Counted from the first letter of the stretch, positions 15,972 through 25,110 are shown. The stretch is 64,000 nucleotides of DNA from Kumtagia sp052180275 (GCF_052180275.1 NZ_CP197465.1:6510001-6574000), one strand, 5' to 3'. Notes: generated by a model from the letters alone, not told the origin. Made by a program: numbers and translations.

Positions 15972-17304
15972 ATGGCAACATTCAACGGAACTGCCGGCAA
16001 AGACACGCTGCCCGGCCTGCTGGGGATTCTCACCGGCCTTGGCGACGACGAGATCAACGGCCTCGGCGGTGCCGGGAACGACGTGCTGATCGGCGGCGGG
16101 GGAGCCGACTCCTTGCAAGGAGGGGCAGGGACAACGGATACGGCGGACCATTCCGGCTCCGCCGCACCCGTGACCGTCAACCTCACAACCGGAACCGGCA
16201 GCGGCGGCGACGCCCAAGGCGACACGCTGACCGGCATCGAGCGCCTGATCGGGTCGGCAGGCGATGACGCCCTCACCGGGTCCGCCGGCATCGGCACGGG
16301 CGGTGATGCCCAGGGTGATACGCTGACGGGCATCACCAATGCCGTAGGCTCGGCGTTCAACGATGCTTTGACTGGAAATGGCACCGGCACTCTGGACGGC
16401 CTTGCCGGCAACGACACTCTCAGCGGCGCGGCGACGCTGAACGGCGAGGACGGCAACGACACCTTGATCGGCGGCGCCTTGATCGAGACGCTGAACGGCG
16501 GCGCCGACAACGACACCGTCAGCTATGCGGGATCGGCGGTTGGCGTGACCGTCAATCTCAGCCTGTTGGGGCCGCAGATTTCGCTTGGCGATGCTTCCGG
16601 CGACACGCTGACCGGCATCGAGAATCTCAGGGGCTCGCTCTTCACCGACGTACTGACCGGCGATGCCGGCGACAACATCCTCAACGACGGCGGCGTCGGC
16701 GGGTCCGACACGCTGGCCGGAGGCGTCGGCAACGACAGCTATTCGGTCTACAACGCCGGGGCGGTGATCGTCGAAGCCGGCGGCGAAGGCAACGACCGCG
16801 TCAGCGCCGGCGTGAGCTATGTCCTGGCTGACGGCGTCAGCGTCGAATATCTGAACACCACCTCGCTCAACGCCACCTACGCGGTAAACCTCACAGGCAA
16901 CGATCTTGCCCAGCTTGTGCGCGGCAATGCGGGCGCCAACGTGCTTGATGGAGCCGACGGCAACGACGTCCTGTTTGGCATGGGCGGGGCCGACATCTTC
17001 CGTTTCTCCACCGCGCTTGGCGCCGGCAACGTCGACCGGATCGGCGACTTCAGCGTGGGCGACGACAAGATCCAGCTCGACAGCGCGATCTTCATCGCAC
17101 TGGGGATCCGGCCCGTTGGACGCTTCGGCGTTCGAGGACAATTTCCTGGCGCCGAGAGATGCCGACGACCGTATCTTCTACAATTCGAACACCGGCTCGC
17201 TGTTCTATGACGCGGACGGCACGGGCACCGGTTTTGCGGCTGTCAAATTCGCCATGATCGCTCCCGGCCTCGCCCTCACCGCCGCCGATTTCGTCGTGAT
17301 CTGA
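15972..17304 (+). pseudogene. RTX/hemolysin-type calcium-binding repeat protein, one-base frameshift
   Basis: The first frame gives many Gly/Asp nonapeptide repeats (GNDVLIGGGGADSLQGGAG, GNDTLSGAAT, GNDTLIGGAL, GDNILNDGG), the calcium-binding beta-roll of RTX proteins. Near 17102-17105 a run of four G shifts the frame. The other frame continues with GSGPLDASAFEDNFLAP and ends LTAADFVVI, the expected C-terminus of these proteins and the region of the type I secretion signal. Removing one G restores a single protein of about 443 residues. As sequenced, translation would continue out of frame to 17210 and lose the secretion end. This is either a real inactivation, a phase-variable G tract or a sequencing error. 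No type I secretion genes are nearby. Confidence 0.82.
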
Positions 17305-17343
17305 AACGAGAGCGCTTCGGCGCGCCTGGACGGGCGACCGTGG

Positions 17344-17372
17344 CCGTGGCCTTTCGGGTGAAAGGGCCACGG
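17344..17372. terminator. Strong hairpin after the RTX gene
   Basis: CCGTGGCCTTTC (17344-17355) pairs with the following GAAAGGGCCACGG across a four-base loop, with one unpaired base. It lies 40 bases after the RTX stop. There is no T tract, so it is a possible terminator or RNA-stabilising stem rather than a textbook intrinsic terminator. Confidence 0.5.
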
Positions 17373-17573
17373 CGATCGCGATCGATGGCTGGCATCGACG
17401 GTGGGCGCCATCCAGGCGTTGCGCTTCAAGTACCGCGCGCAGACCGCGCAAGCGTCGGCTAAACTATTGATTTCAAAATGAGACGAATTTTCACAATTTA
17501 ACGGCCCCTTAAATCGCCGCATTTAGTCTTCACCCGATTGCCGCTGAGCAAAACGGGACACAAGTCGCAGGCA

Positions 17574-19871
17574 ATGGCAAAGGGGAACGGAACGCGGATC
17601 GAGCCGACCTTCGACGGGCCGCCGCGTGGCAAATCCTCCGACGATTTTTCGCTGGACGAGGACGACCGGGTCATCCCCTCGCCACGCAAGCGCCCGCCCG
17701 CCGGCCGCAAGACCACCCAGCTGGCGAAGACCAGGGTTGACGCCAAAGCCCGGACCTCGACCAGACGCCGCGGCTTGCGCCTCGGACGGCTGGTCTACTG
17801 GTGCTGCGTTCTCATGCTGTGGTGCGGCATAGGGCTGGCCGGCGTCGTCGCCTGGTATGGCGCGAAATTGCCCAGCGTCGCCGACTGGTCGGTCCCCGAC
17901 CGGCCGCCCAACGTCAAGATCGTGTCAACCGACGGCTCGCTTGTCGCCAACCGCGGCATGACCGGCGGCGAAGCGATCGGCCTGCACGAGATGTCGCCCT
18001 ATATCCCGCAGGCGGTGATGGCGATCGAGGACCGCCGCTTCTATTCGCATTTCGGCATCGACCCGATCGGGCTGGCGCGCGCCATGGCGCAGAACGTTGT
18101 CCGCGGCCGCTTCACGCAGGGCGGCTCGACGCTGACCCAGCAACTCGCGAAAAACCTGTTCCTGAAGCCCGACCGCACGCTGGAACGCAAGGTGCAGGAG
18201 GTGCTGCTGGCGCTGTGGCTGGAGCACCAGCACAGCAAGGACCAGATCCTCGAAATGTACCTCAACCGGGTCTATTTCGGCTCGGGAGCCTATGGAGTCG
18301 AGGCGGCCTCGCGCCGCTATTTCGGAAAGTCGGCGCGCGACGTGACGCTGGCCGAGGCGGCGCTGCTTGCCGGCCTGTTGAAGGCCCCCTCGAAACTGTC
18401 GCCCGCCCGCGACCCGCAGGCCGCCGAACAGCGAGCGCAGCTGGTGCTCGGCGCCATGCGCGAGGAAGGCATGATCGGCGACAAGGAACTCGTCAACGCC
18501 ATGAGCACGCCGGCAACCCGCGCCGCGGCCTTCTGGACCGGCTCGGAAAACTACGTCGCCGATCGTATCATGGGGGAGCTGCCGGCGCTGATCGGCGACG
18601 TGCGTACCGACATCATAGTCGACACCAGCATCGATCTTGGCCTGCAGAAGCGCGCCGAAGATTCGATCCGCCGGCTGATCGACGAGAACGGCAAGAAGCT
18701 GAATGTCAGCCAGGGAGCGCTGGTGGCTATCGACGATGCCGGCGCGGTGCGCGCCATGGTCGGCGGCTACGACTATGCCAACAGCCAGTTCGACCGCGCC
18801 TCGGAGGCCCGCCGCCAGCCGGGCTCTGCCTTCAAGCCGTTCGTCTATCTCGCAGCGCTCGAGCAGGGCAGCCGGCCCGACAGCGTTCGAAACGACGCGC
18901 CGATCCGCATCGGCAAATGGACGCCGGAAAATTACAACGGCAAATATTACGGCCGGGTCACACTGGCGACGGCATTGGCCAAGTCGCTGAACTCGGTCGC
19001 CGCGCAGTTGGTCATGGAAGTCGGGCCTGGCTCGGTGGTTGAGGCTGCCCAGCGCATGGGCATCGAATCCGATCTTTTGTCCAATAATTCCATTGCCTTA
19101 GGGACTTCCGAGGTGACCCCGCTGGAGCTGACGGCGGCCTATGTGCCCTTCGCCAATGGCGGCTACCGGCCCGACGTGCATTTCGTGCAGCGGGTGACAA
19201 GTGCTGCCGGCGACGTGCTTTACGAGCACAGGGAAGGCGGTGCGCCGCGTGTCGTCAGCGCCGAAGTGGTCGGCATGATGAACGCCATGATGGCGGAGAC
19301 GCTGTCGGACGGCACGGCGCGCAAGGCGGCGTTCGGCTGGCCGGCGGCGGGCAAGACCGGCACCAGCCAGAATTCGCGGGACGCCTGGTTCGTCGGCTAC
19401 ACGGCGAAGCTGACCACGGGAGTCTGGTTCGGGAACGACGACGGCAAGGCGATGAAGAAGGTGACCGGCGGGGCCTTGCCGGCGATCGCCTGGCATGAAT
19501 TCATGGCGGCGGCGCATGAAGGGCAGAAGGTGGCGAAGCTGCCGGGAAGCTGGCAGGCGGCGCCGGACCTCGTCGACCAGAGCGTTCCCGATACGGCGAC
19601 GCTCACCGAGCCCGCGGCGCAAGTGCCTGAAACGGCTGCAGTTTCGCAAGCGGCCAAACCGGTCCCGGCGACGCGTGCCGAACCTGAGACCGTCGAGCGG
19701 GCACCGCGTGCCCAACCCAGGACGGTCGAGCAGGCAGCCCGCATCGAGCTTGAACCAGCCGACGAGCCAACGGCGTCGATCCCGGGACCGAGGCCGAAGG
19801 CCGATGTCGGCGGGCCGGCGGTCAAGAGCCAGACATCGATCCTCGATATCATCCTCGGCAATGGCGGCTGA
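17574..19871 (+). CDS. Class A penicillin-binding protein (transglycosylase/transpeptidase)
   Basis: A 765-residue bifunctional peptidoglycan synthase. A basic cytoplasmic tail (residues 1-70) is followed by one membrane helix (about 73-97). The GT51 glycosyltransferase domain carries EDRRFYSHFG (152-161) and GGSTLTQQLAKN (183-194). The transpeptidase carries the catalytic Ser in QPGSAFK (Ser418), SLN (471-473) and KTGTS (594-598). It polymerises lipid II and cross-links stem peptides in the periplasm. The last 130 residues are an Ala/Pro/Glu-rich tail. The ATG at 17574 was preferred to the TTG at 17538, although its ribosome site is weak. Among class A enzymes the layout resembles rhizobial PBP1-type proteins; the exact subclass is not certain. 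Confidence 0.93.
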   Translation: MAKGNGTRIEPTFDGPPRGKSSDDFSLDEDDRVIPSPRKRPPAGRKTTQLAKTRVDAKARTSTRRRGLRLGRLVYWCCVLMLWCGIGLAGVVAWYGAKLPSVADWSVPDRPPNVKIVSTDGSLVANRGMTGGEAIGLHEMSPYIPQAVMAIEDRRFYSHFGIDPIGLARAMAQNVVRGRFTQGGSTLTQQLAKNLFLKPDRTLERKVQEVLLALWLEHQHSKDQILEMYLNRVYFGSGAYGVEAASRRYFGKSARDVTLAEAALLAGLLKAPSKLSPARDPQAAEQRAQLVLGAMREEGMIGDKELVNAMSTPATRAAAFWTGSENYVADRIMGELPALIGDVRTDIIVDTSIDLGLQKRAEDSIRRLIDENGKKLNVSQGALVAIDDAGAVRAMVGGYDYANSQFDRASEARRQPGSAFKPFVYLAALEQGSRPDSVRNDAPIRIGKWTPENYNGKYYGRVTLATALAKSLNSVAAQLVMEVGPGSVVEAAQRMGIESDLLSNNSIALGTSEVTPLELTAAYVPFANGGYRPDVHFVQRVTSAAGDVLYEHREGGAPRVVSAEVVGMMNAMMAETLSDGTARKAAFGWPAAGKTGTSQNSRDAWFVGYTAKLTTGVWFGNDDGKAMKKVTGGALPAIAWHEFMAAAHEGQKVAKLPGSWQAAPDLVDQSVPDTATLTEPAAQVPETAAVSQAAKPVPATRAEPETVERAPRAQPRTVEQAARIELEPADEPTASIPGPRPKADVGGPAVKSQTSILDIILGNGG

Positions 19872-19953
19872 CGCGTAGCCGAAGGCCATCGGAACGGCTT
19901 GCGCGGAGCGGCACGGGCGGGCATCATCCGGCCCGGACGGGTAGGGACGAATA

Positions 19954-20763
19954 ATGGCAGACACACTCCATATGGTGACGCGTGAGCGGCACACCTACAA
20001 GAAGTGGTTCCGGTCGCGCGACTACCACTTCGCCTCGGCGTTCAACATGATGCCGGTCAGCGCCGCCGAGATGATCCATATGGCGCGGGCGTTTCCGCTG
20101 GCTTTCGTGGAGATCGAGGGGGCGCCGATGCTGGTGGCGCTGTTCAGCCTGAAGGCCGGCAACAACCTTTTCGTGGCGCCGGACGGGCGCTGGCTGGCCT
20201 CCTACGTGCCGGCGGCGCTGCAGTTCTATCCGTTCAGCCTGGGCAAGAAGGCGGATGGCACCTTCGCCCTTTGTGTCAATGAATCCAGTGGGTTGTTGCG
20301 CGACGCCGCGGTCGGCGAGGAGGGGTTTCCGTTCTTCACGCATGACGGAACGCCCACCCGCGAGACGCAGGAGGCGGTGGACACGCTGTCGAAAGTGCGG
20401 CTGGGCCTGCAGACCGTGCAGACGGCGGGCGCGATGCTGGCCGAGAAGAAGCTGCTGGAGCCATGGCCGATCACCGCGCAGGAGGAGGGCGGCAACCGGA
20501 AAATCGACGGCGTCTTGCGCATTTCCGAGCCGGCGCTGAACGCCATCGGCGGCGAGGATCTGCTGGCGCTGCGCAACACCGGCGGCCTGGCGATCGCTTA
20601 TAGCCAATTGTTTTCCATGGGAAATCTGGCGACGCTGGGGTCGCTGACCGGCGCCCGCGAGCGCGCCGCCAAGCAGCGCATGGCGATTCCCGCCAACAGT
20701 TTCATCTCCGAGGACGACGGCAATCTGAAGATCGACTGGGCGACGTTTTTGAAGGACGACTGA
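19954..20763 (+). CDS. SapC-family protein
   Basis: A 269-residue protein matching the SapC family (PF07277): RDYHFASAFNMMPVSAAEM near the N-terminus, then FPLAFVEIEGAPMLVALFSL and the conserved LQFYPFSLGKKADG. The family was named for a Campylobacter S-layer-associated protein. In alphaproteobacteria it is a widespread cytosolic-looking protein of unknown role, and no signal peptide is visible here. The ATG at 19954 follows TAGGGA. It sits 82 bases after the penicillin-binding gene in the same direction, but no functional link is implied. Confidence 0.85.
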   Translation: MADTLHMVTRERHTYKKWFRSRDYHFASAFNMMPVSAAEMIHMARAFPLAFVEIEGAPMLVALFSLKAGNNLFVAPDGRWLASYVPAALQFYPFSLGKKADGTFALCVNESSGLLRDAAVGEEGFPFFTHDGTPTRETQEAVDTLSKVRLGLQTVQTAGAMLAEKKLLEPWPITAQEEGGNRKIDGVLRISEPALNAIGGEDLLALRNTGGLAIAYSQLFSMGNLATLGSLTGARERAAKQRMAIPANSFISEDDGNLKIDWATFLKDD

Positions 20764-21102
20764 CCGGATTTTTGCCACGCCACAGCCGCGTGAAGTCCCG
20801 AATACTCTTTTCGATCAACGGCTTGTGCCGCGCGCCCGGCCAAGACAGCGTCAGACAGCGTCTTGGGCTTCAAAAGAGCGCCGAAAACACGGGTTCGGCG
20901 TTGCCGAAAGCCCGTTTTGGGCTCGTTCGAGAGCAAAAAGACTTCACGCAGAGCCGATGCGCGGCAAAAATCCGTTCATCGTGCCTTATGTCCGGCCGGC
21001 GTCCCCTTGCGGGCGCGGGCAAAGTTCGACGGCGCAAACCCCTCCTGACAGAAAGGTGTCAGGAGGGGTCAGCTATGGTGCGTCATCCACAGAGGGGGTT
21101 TC
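20764..21102 (+). promoter_or_regulatory. Intergenic region with a perfect 12-bp inverted repeat
   Basis: A 339-base stretch with no supported gene. At 21039-21050 CCCCTCCTGACA is followed, after the six-base loop GAAAGG, by its exact complement TGTCAGGAGGGG at 21057-21068. There is no T tract, so it is unlikely to be a terminator. It lies 34 bases before the start of the next gene, where it could be an operator for a dimeric repressor or a 5'-UTR stem. The rest of the stretch shows nothing recognisable. Confidence 0.6.
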
Positions 21103-21570
21103 ATGAGCGGCTTCGGCGATTTCGATTTCCTGATCGGGGAATGGACCATCCGCAACGCGGTGTTGCGGCAGAGGCTGGCCGGCTCGACCGAGTGGGAGGC
21201 GTTCGACGCCACCTCGAAGGTCGAGAAGGTGATGCCCGGCATGGACGGCGTGTTCAGCGGCAATCTCGACCAGATGTTCGTGCCGGCGCGCGGGTTCACC
21301 GGGATGACGCTGCGGCTCTACAACCCTGAGACGCAGCTGTGGTCCATCTACTGGTCGGACACCAAGAGTTTTCGCCTGTTCCCGCCGACGGTCGGCCGGT
21401 TCGACAACGGCGCCGGCACATTCTTCGGCGACGATGTCGAGGGCGGGCGGCCGGTGAAGGTGCGCTTCGACTGGACGGCGGGCGACAGCCCGGTGTGGGA
21501 ACAGGCCATGTCGGCCGACGAAGGTGCTACCTGGGAGAAGAACTGGGTGATGCGGTTCGAGCGGAAGTGA
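21103..21570 (+). CDS. DUF1579-like small protein of unknown function
   Basis: A 155-residue soluble protein. FDFLIGEWTIRN at the N-terminus, then TGMTLRLYNPETQLWSIYWS and a final DEGATWEKNWVMRFER, match the beta-barrel pattern of DUF1579-like and related lipocalin-like proteins ('F-x-x-L-x-G-x-W' at the start, W-x-x-N-W-x-M near the end). No catalytic motif is evident. The ATG at 21103 follows GAGGGGG at short spacing. The 12-bp inverted repeat just upstream suggests that it is controlled by a repressor not encoded next to it. Members are often found beside transcription factors or SRPBCC proteins; here it stands alone. Confidence 0.65.
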   Translation: MSGFGDFDFLIGEWTIRNAVLRQRLAGSTEWEAFDATSKVEKVMPGMDGVFSGNLDQMFVPARGFTGMTLRLYNPETQLWSIYWSDTKSFRLFPPTVGRFDNGAGTFFGDDVEGGRPVKVRFDWTAGDSPVWEQAMSADEGATWEKNWVMRFERK

Positions 21571-21575
21571 GCGCC

Positions 21576-21866
21576 CTCTTCCTTCTCCCCTTGTGGGGTG
21601 AGGAGCGGTCGGCCGAAGGCCGAGAAAAAGCCAACGATTTGGCTTTTTCAGCGACGAACGCCCGGAGCGAAAGCGGAGGGCGGTGGATCGGCGCGCAGCG
21701 CCGAGACGGATGAGGGGTGCTGGACGGAGTGCCACCGGACCGAACGGATGTGGAAAGCACCGGTTGAGCAGGTTTTCGAAAGCCGCATTTCTTCCAACAC
21801 CCCTCATCCGTCTCGGCCTTCGGCCGAGCCACCTTCCCCCACAAGGGGGGAAGGGAGAAGCGCGCA
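21576..21866. repeat. Palindromic intergenic mosaic element (RIME-like)
   Basis: The sequence GAGACGGATGAGGGGTG at 21703-21719 recurs as its exact reverse complement at 21798-21814. Further mirrored pieces flank it: CTCCCCTTGTGGGG on the left against CCCCCACAAGGGGGG on the right, and CGGCCGAAGGCCGAG on both sides. This mosaic of inverted blocks is characteristic of the short non-coding repeat families of rhizobial genomes. It fills the gap between two convergent genes and could act as a two-way transcription barrier. Confidence 0.8.
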
Positions 21867-21871
21867 ACCGC

Positions 21872-22531
21872 TCAGCCCTTGTCCGCCGGATCCGCCTCCC
21901 CGCCCGCGCCAAGCCCGACCCCCATCCCGCCCATCATCATGCCGCCGCCGCCCCCTCCCCCGCGTCCGCCGCCCCCCTCGCGGCCGCCCCGGCCGCCGGC
22001 GGCGGAGGGGCGGGCGGGGCCCTGGTTGGGGATGACGACGGTTTGCGGGACAGCTTCGAGGTCCAGCACCTCGCGGATGTAGTTGCGCAGCGAGACGACC
22101 AGCGCGTGCACCTCGACCGGCCGGCCGGCGGCCATGTCGCGCATGGCGCCGGCGGCGAGTTCGACCTGGGCTTCCGTGCCGAACAGCACGATGTCGGAAA
22201 GGGCGGCCTCCACGGCGTCGCGTACCCGGCGCGCCCGCTCGGTGCCGCCGCCCGCCGCTTCCGCGCCCTCGGTCTCACCAGTTGCCCGCTTGAGATCGCG
22301 CAAATGCAGCGGGCTGACGGTGAGCGTGCCGGTGAAGGAGCCGCCCAACACCTTGTAGGCTGATATCAGCGCCTTGAGCCGCTCGTTGATCTGGCGGTTC
22401 TGGCGCTCGCGCCGCTGCTGCAGCGTCATCATCATGACCAGCCGGATTCCCATGCCGATCAGCGTGACCAGCAGCAGCCCGGCGATCGAGGTCAGGATCG
22501 TCTGCCAGGAGGAAAAGTCGAAGCCGCGCAT
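21872..22531 (-). CDS. Membrane-anchored protein with glycine-rich tail, unknown function
   Basis: About 219 residues. An N-terminal helix (ILTSIAGLLLVTLIGMGIRL) is followed by a charged helical stretch (QQRRERQNRQINERLKALIS), then a folded region (about residues 60-175), then a tail of Gly, Arg and Met repeats (GGRGGREGGGGRGGGGGGG and onward). The tail is what drives the extreme base composition at 21900-22020. No family is recognised. The ATG at 22531 is used here because it opens directly before the helix; an in-frame ATG at 22564 adds 11 residues, and neither has a good ribosome site. The protein is probably anchored in the inner membrane with a cytosolic body. Confidence 0.55.
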   Translation of the reverse strand: MRGFDFSSWQTILTSIAGLLLVTLIGMGIRLVMMMTLQQRRERQNRQINERLKALISAYKVLGGSFTGTLTVSPLHLRDLKRATGETEGAEAAGGGTERARRVRDAVEAALSDIVLFGTEAQVELAAGAMRDMAAGRPVEVHALVVSLRNYIREVLDLEAVPQTVVIPNQGPARPSAAGGRGGREGGGGRGGGGGGGMMMGGMGVGLGAGGEADPADKG

Positions 22532-22564
22532 GAGAACAATCCGGTTGCGCGCGGAGGGTAGCAT

Positions 22565-22928
22565 TGGGAGGGGGTGGGGGCGAGGGCGTTAGGGCAGGAT
22601 GCGCTTCCTGTAAGGGTGGGCTACCGCCCGGTGTGAGAACAGGCGATGTCGGTCGATGGCGGCGAGACTTGCAGGAAGAGCTGGCGGCGCCGAACTGATC
22701 GAGAGTGAATGACTTTCTCGCTTCTCACTAATAGGATCGGTCGCCGGCCAGCGCGGGTGAAGGTAATCTGTGCAAGGCTGCAACGCGGGACTGTCACCAG
22801 CCACTCGGGCATGACACCATTCAGCGTCACAGCAGCGGTTGCTCCATATCATTGACGAATGGGGTTACACGGTCGTAAATTAAGTATTGGAAAAGTCGTT
22901 CAGAACTACAAATTGAAATGGAGGGTTT
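22565..22928 (+). other. Left border of the AT-rich insert, no gene seen
   Basis: About 360 bases with only short, unconvincing frames on either strand. Base composition changes from GC-rich to AT-rich from about 22830, just before the NACHT gene. The left junction of the acquired segment is therefore probably within 22700-22900. No att-like repeat, tRNA end or integrase was recognised. The NACHT promoter must lie here (AAATTAAGTATTGG near 22877 is AT-rich). Confidence 0.45.
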
Positions 22929-24839
22929 ATGTCCGACTCGATTGATCCAAGTTCAATCACCGCCGCCGTCTTAACCGATCTTATAAAATCCTCGTTTCAC
23001 GCAGCATCTCAAGGCGCCTCGTCTACAATAAAAAGCGCGTGGGAAAAAATTTTTGGAGATTTCTCGCCCTATATGGAGGACACCTATACAAGGAATCGAA
23101 ATGTTAGAATACTATGCAAGAAGGATGCCGACGTAGATTTGTATGATATATATGTGAATTCCAATTTTAAATCGGCAGGGAAAAACATAACTGACGGCGA
23201 TCTTATCTCTTCATTTATTGAAGGAAATAATATTGTTATAAATGGAAATGGAGGGGCAGGTAAAACCTTTTTTATGCGCCACCTTTGGTTAACAATATTC
23301 TCTAATCCTGGGCGATTTACCCCGATATTTGTGGAACTTAGGCAACTAAACGATCTTTCCAAGATAGACCTTAGAACCTTTGTCAGGAGAACCATATCAA
23401 ACAAGAAGGAGCTGACCGAAGATTTATTTAACTATTTTTGCGACGGAGGGCGATTCGCATTTATGCTCGACGGATTCGACGAAATCCCTCAAGAACATCG
23501 GGACGAACTTCAGAAGCAGATACTGACATTCTCTTCGTCATTTAAGAAGTGTCCAATCGCGGTATCGAGCCGATTTGAAGAAAGATTTTCTGGCTGGCAA
23601 AATTTTACCATATTTGAATCGTCTCCATTTTCTTTGGAACAGGTTACAACATTAGTCAAGAACGTTCCCTTCGACGAGGAATCTAAGAATATTTTTTTGC
23701 GCAAACTTAATATTTCATTTTTTAGGCAAAACGAGAGCTTCTTGTCAAATCCACTCCTCGCCATCATGATGATGATGACGTTTAGGGAGAATATGGAAAT
23801 CCCGAGACGTATGAATATTTTTTATGACCAGGCATTTAACACTTTATATCAATGGCACGATGCTACAAAATCATACAAAAGAAATAAATCGATGGATATT
23901 GAAGAATTTCAAAGATCATTTGGGATGTTTTGCCTGCTGTCGTACTACAAACAAGTTTTTGAGTTTACAAAATCAGACATTGTACACTTTATAAATATGA
24001 GTAGTAGGTTTTGCGGGCACACCCATTCGGCCGATGATGTACTGGAAGACTACGAGAAGTCCGTTAATCTTATTAAACAAGATGGCCTGAAATATACATT
24101 CATACACAGGTCTTTCCAGGAATACTTTGCTGCATATGCCTTAGTCAGAATAATTCCAGACAAGTTTCATGAATTTATCGATGAGATTCGAAAACGAACT
24201 GGCGACTCGGTCATACCAATATGTTATGAAATGAACCCGCGTTTGGTTATTGATAACTATATTCGGCCTGAATTTAGTAAATGGAAATCAAAAGGAATAT
24301 TCAACTTTAAACGAAACTCCCCATTCTACCTTTTGAATAAAATTGCGGCCGAGTATGCCTTTATGGTTTCTTTTCACCAGAGAGATTCACTTAAGGAGGA
24401 CCGTCGGCCAATTGTAGGCATTTCTATGAACGCGGCTGACGAAGTTACCTATTTTATCGAAAGTATAAGGATGATGATGGGCGGAAAGCCTTCATCTCAC
24501 GCCAAAGAGTACACCCGTGAACTCCTCTTCGAACATGAAATGTTCGACATGTTTCATGAGGTCAACGTCAGATCAACCGTTGGTGGCAGGTTTGTTCGAG
24601 TCCGTGTGACATTTGGCCCAGCGACGGTTGATCCGAGTATTGAATTTGAGGATGGTCCATCGGTCGCATCTATAACGGAGCGCATTTTCAAGGACGTTGG
24701 TGGAGCGCGTGACTGCTTTTCAAAGGTAGAAGCTCGGCTTCGAGCCGAAATCAAAGAAATTGCAACTTGGTGTTCGGCGGAGATTTCCAAGGCCGAAAAT
24801 GGTGGTAAGTCGCTAAACGAGATACTCGGCATTGGGTAG
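22929..24839 (+). CDS. NACHT-family NTPase, candidate antiphage NLR-like protein
   Basis: A 636-residue STAND NTPase. Walker A GNGGAGKT is at residues 106-113 and Walker B FMLDGFDEIP at 178-187, with the paired acidic residues of NACHT. The sensor Arg in VSSRFEE lies near 212-218, NPLL at 274-277 and the winged-helix motif FIHRSFQEYFAAYAL at 391-405. Residues 1-95 form a short helical N-terminus without a known effector. Residues 410-636 are an unrecognised C-terminal, presumably sensing, domain. Bacterial NACHT proteins of this size act in phage defence (bNACHT family, established knowledge); defence by this one is inference. GGAG precedes the ATG. Codon use is AT-rich and unlike every neighbour, a sign of transfer. 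Confidence 0.85.
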   Translation: MSDSIDPSSITAAVLTDLIKSSFHAASQGASSTIKSAWEKIFGDFSPYMEDTYTRNRNVRILCKKDADVDLYDIYVNSNFKSAGKNITDGDLISSFIEGNNIVINGNGGAGKTFFMRHLWLTIFSNPGRFTPIFVELRQLNDLSKIDLRTFVRRTISNKKELTEDLFNYFCDGGRFAFMLDGFDEIPQEHRDELQKQILTFSSSFKKCPIAVSSRFEERFSGWQNFTIFESSPFSLEQVTTLVKNVPFDEESKNIFLRKLNISFFRQNESFLSNPLLAIMMMMTFRENMEIPRRMNIFYDQAFNTLYQWHDATKSYKRNKSMDIEEFQRSFGMFCLLSYYKQVFEFTKSDIVHFINMSSRFCGHTHSADDVLEDYEKSVNLIKQDGLKYTFIHRSFQEYFAAYALVRIIPDKFHEFIDEIRKRTGDSVIPICYEMNPRLVIDNYIRPEFSKWKSKGIFNFKRNSPFYLLNKIAAEYAFMVSFHQRDSLKEDRRPIVGISMNAADEVTYFIESIRMMMGGKPSSHAKEYTRELLFEHEMFDMFHEVNVRSTVGGRFVRVRVTFGPATVDPSIEFEDGPSVASITERIFKDVGGARDCFSKVEARLRAEIKEIATWCSAEISKAENGGKSLNEILGIG

Positions 24840-24913
24840 CATTTCCAAATTCTTTTGGGCAGCGACAGTCCTTTCAAATCTTGAAAAGCTAATGTAAGCG
24901 AAACTTCGCCCCA

Positions 24914-25050
24914 GTCACCTATTCTAGACACGTGGATAGGCGCCTCCTGTGGGACGTGAACCTTGCGGAACCGGCGCATGCGCTGCTCGCCTTCCTTTTA
25001 CGCCTCCCGAAGCTCGCGCTTACGGACAACGTCACCACCTAACATTTCAT
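24914..25050 (-). pseudogene. Decayed duplicate of the lepA 3' end
   Basis: Read on the minus strand this segment gives MLGGDVVRKRELREA, an in-frame stop, then KEGEQRMRRFRKVHVPQEAP and IHVSRIGD. It aligns throughout with the last 45 residues of the intact LepA encoded at 25455 (CYGGDITRKRKLLDK, QKEGKKRMRQFGKVDIPQEA, FIQALKMGD). The copy has the same orientation as lepA, contains a stop and many substitutions, and has no start. It sits between the NACHT gene and lepA. It is either a displaced 3' end left by an element that inserted at the end of lepA, or a piece of donor lepA brought in with the NACHT gene. Confidence 0.85.
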
Positions 25051-25110
25051 CGTCGTGGACGGTTCTCCGCGAATCGCTTATGTTCTGCTTATGTTCGACA
25101 GGAGACCAAC

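Noticed and set aside
15957..17141. A 394-residue minus-strand frame over the RTX gene
   Set aside because: Mirror of regular Gly/Asp repeats, which produce long antisense open frames automatically.
24554..24979. A 141-residue minus-strand frame beginning MRRFRKVHVPQEAP
   Set aside because: Only its first 20 or so residues are meaningful (the lepA remnant); the rest is antisense to the NACHT gene.
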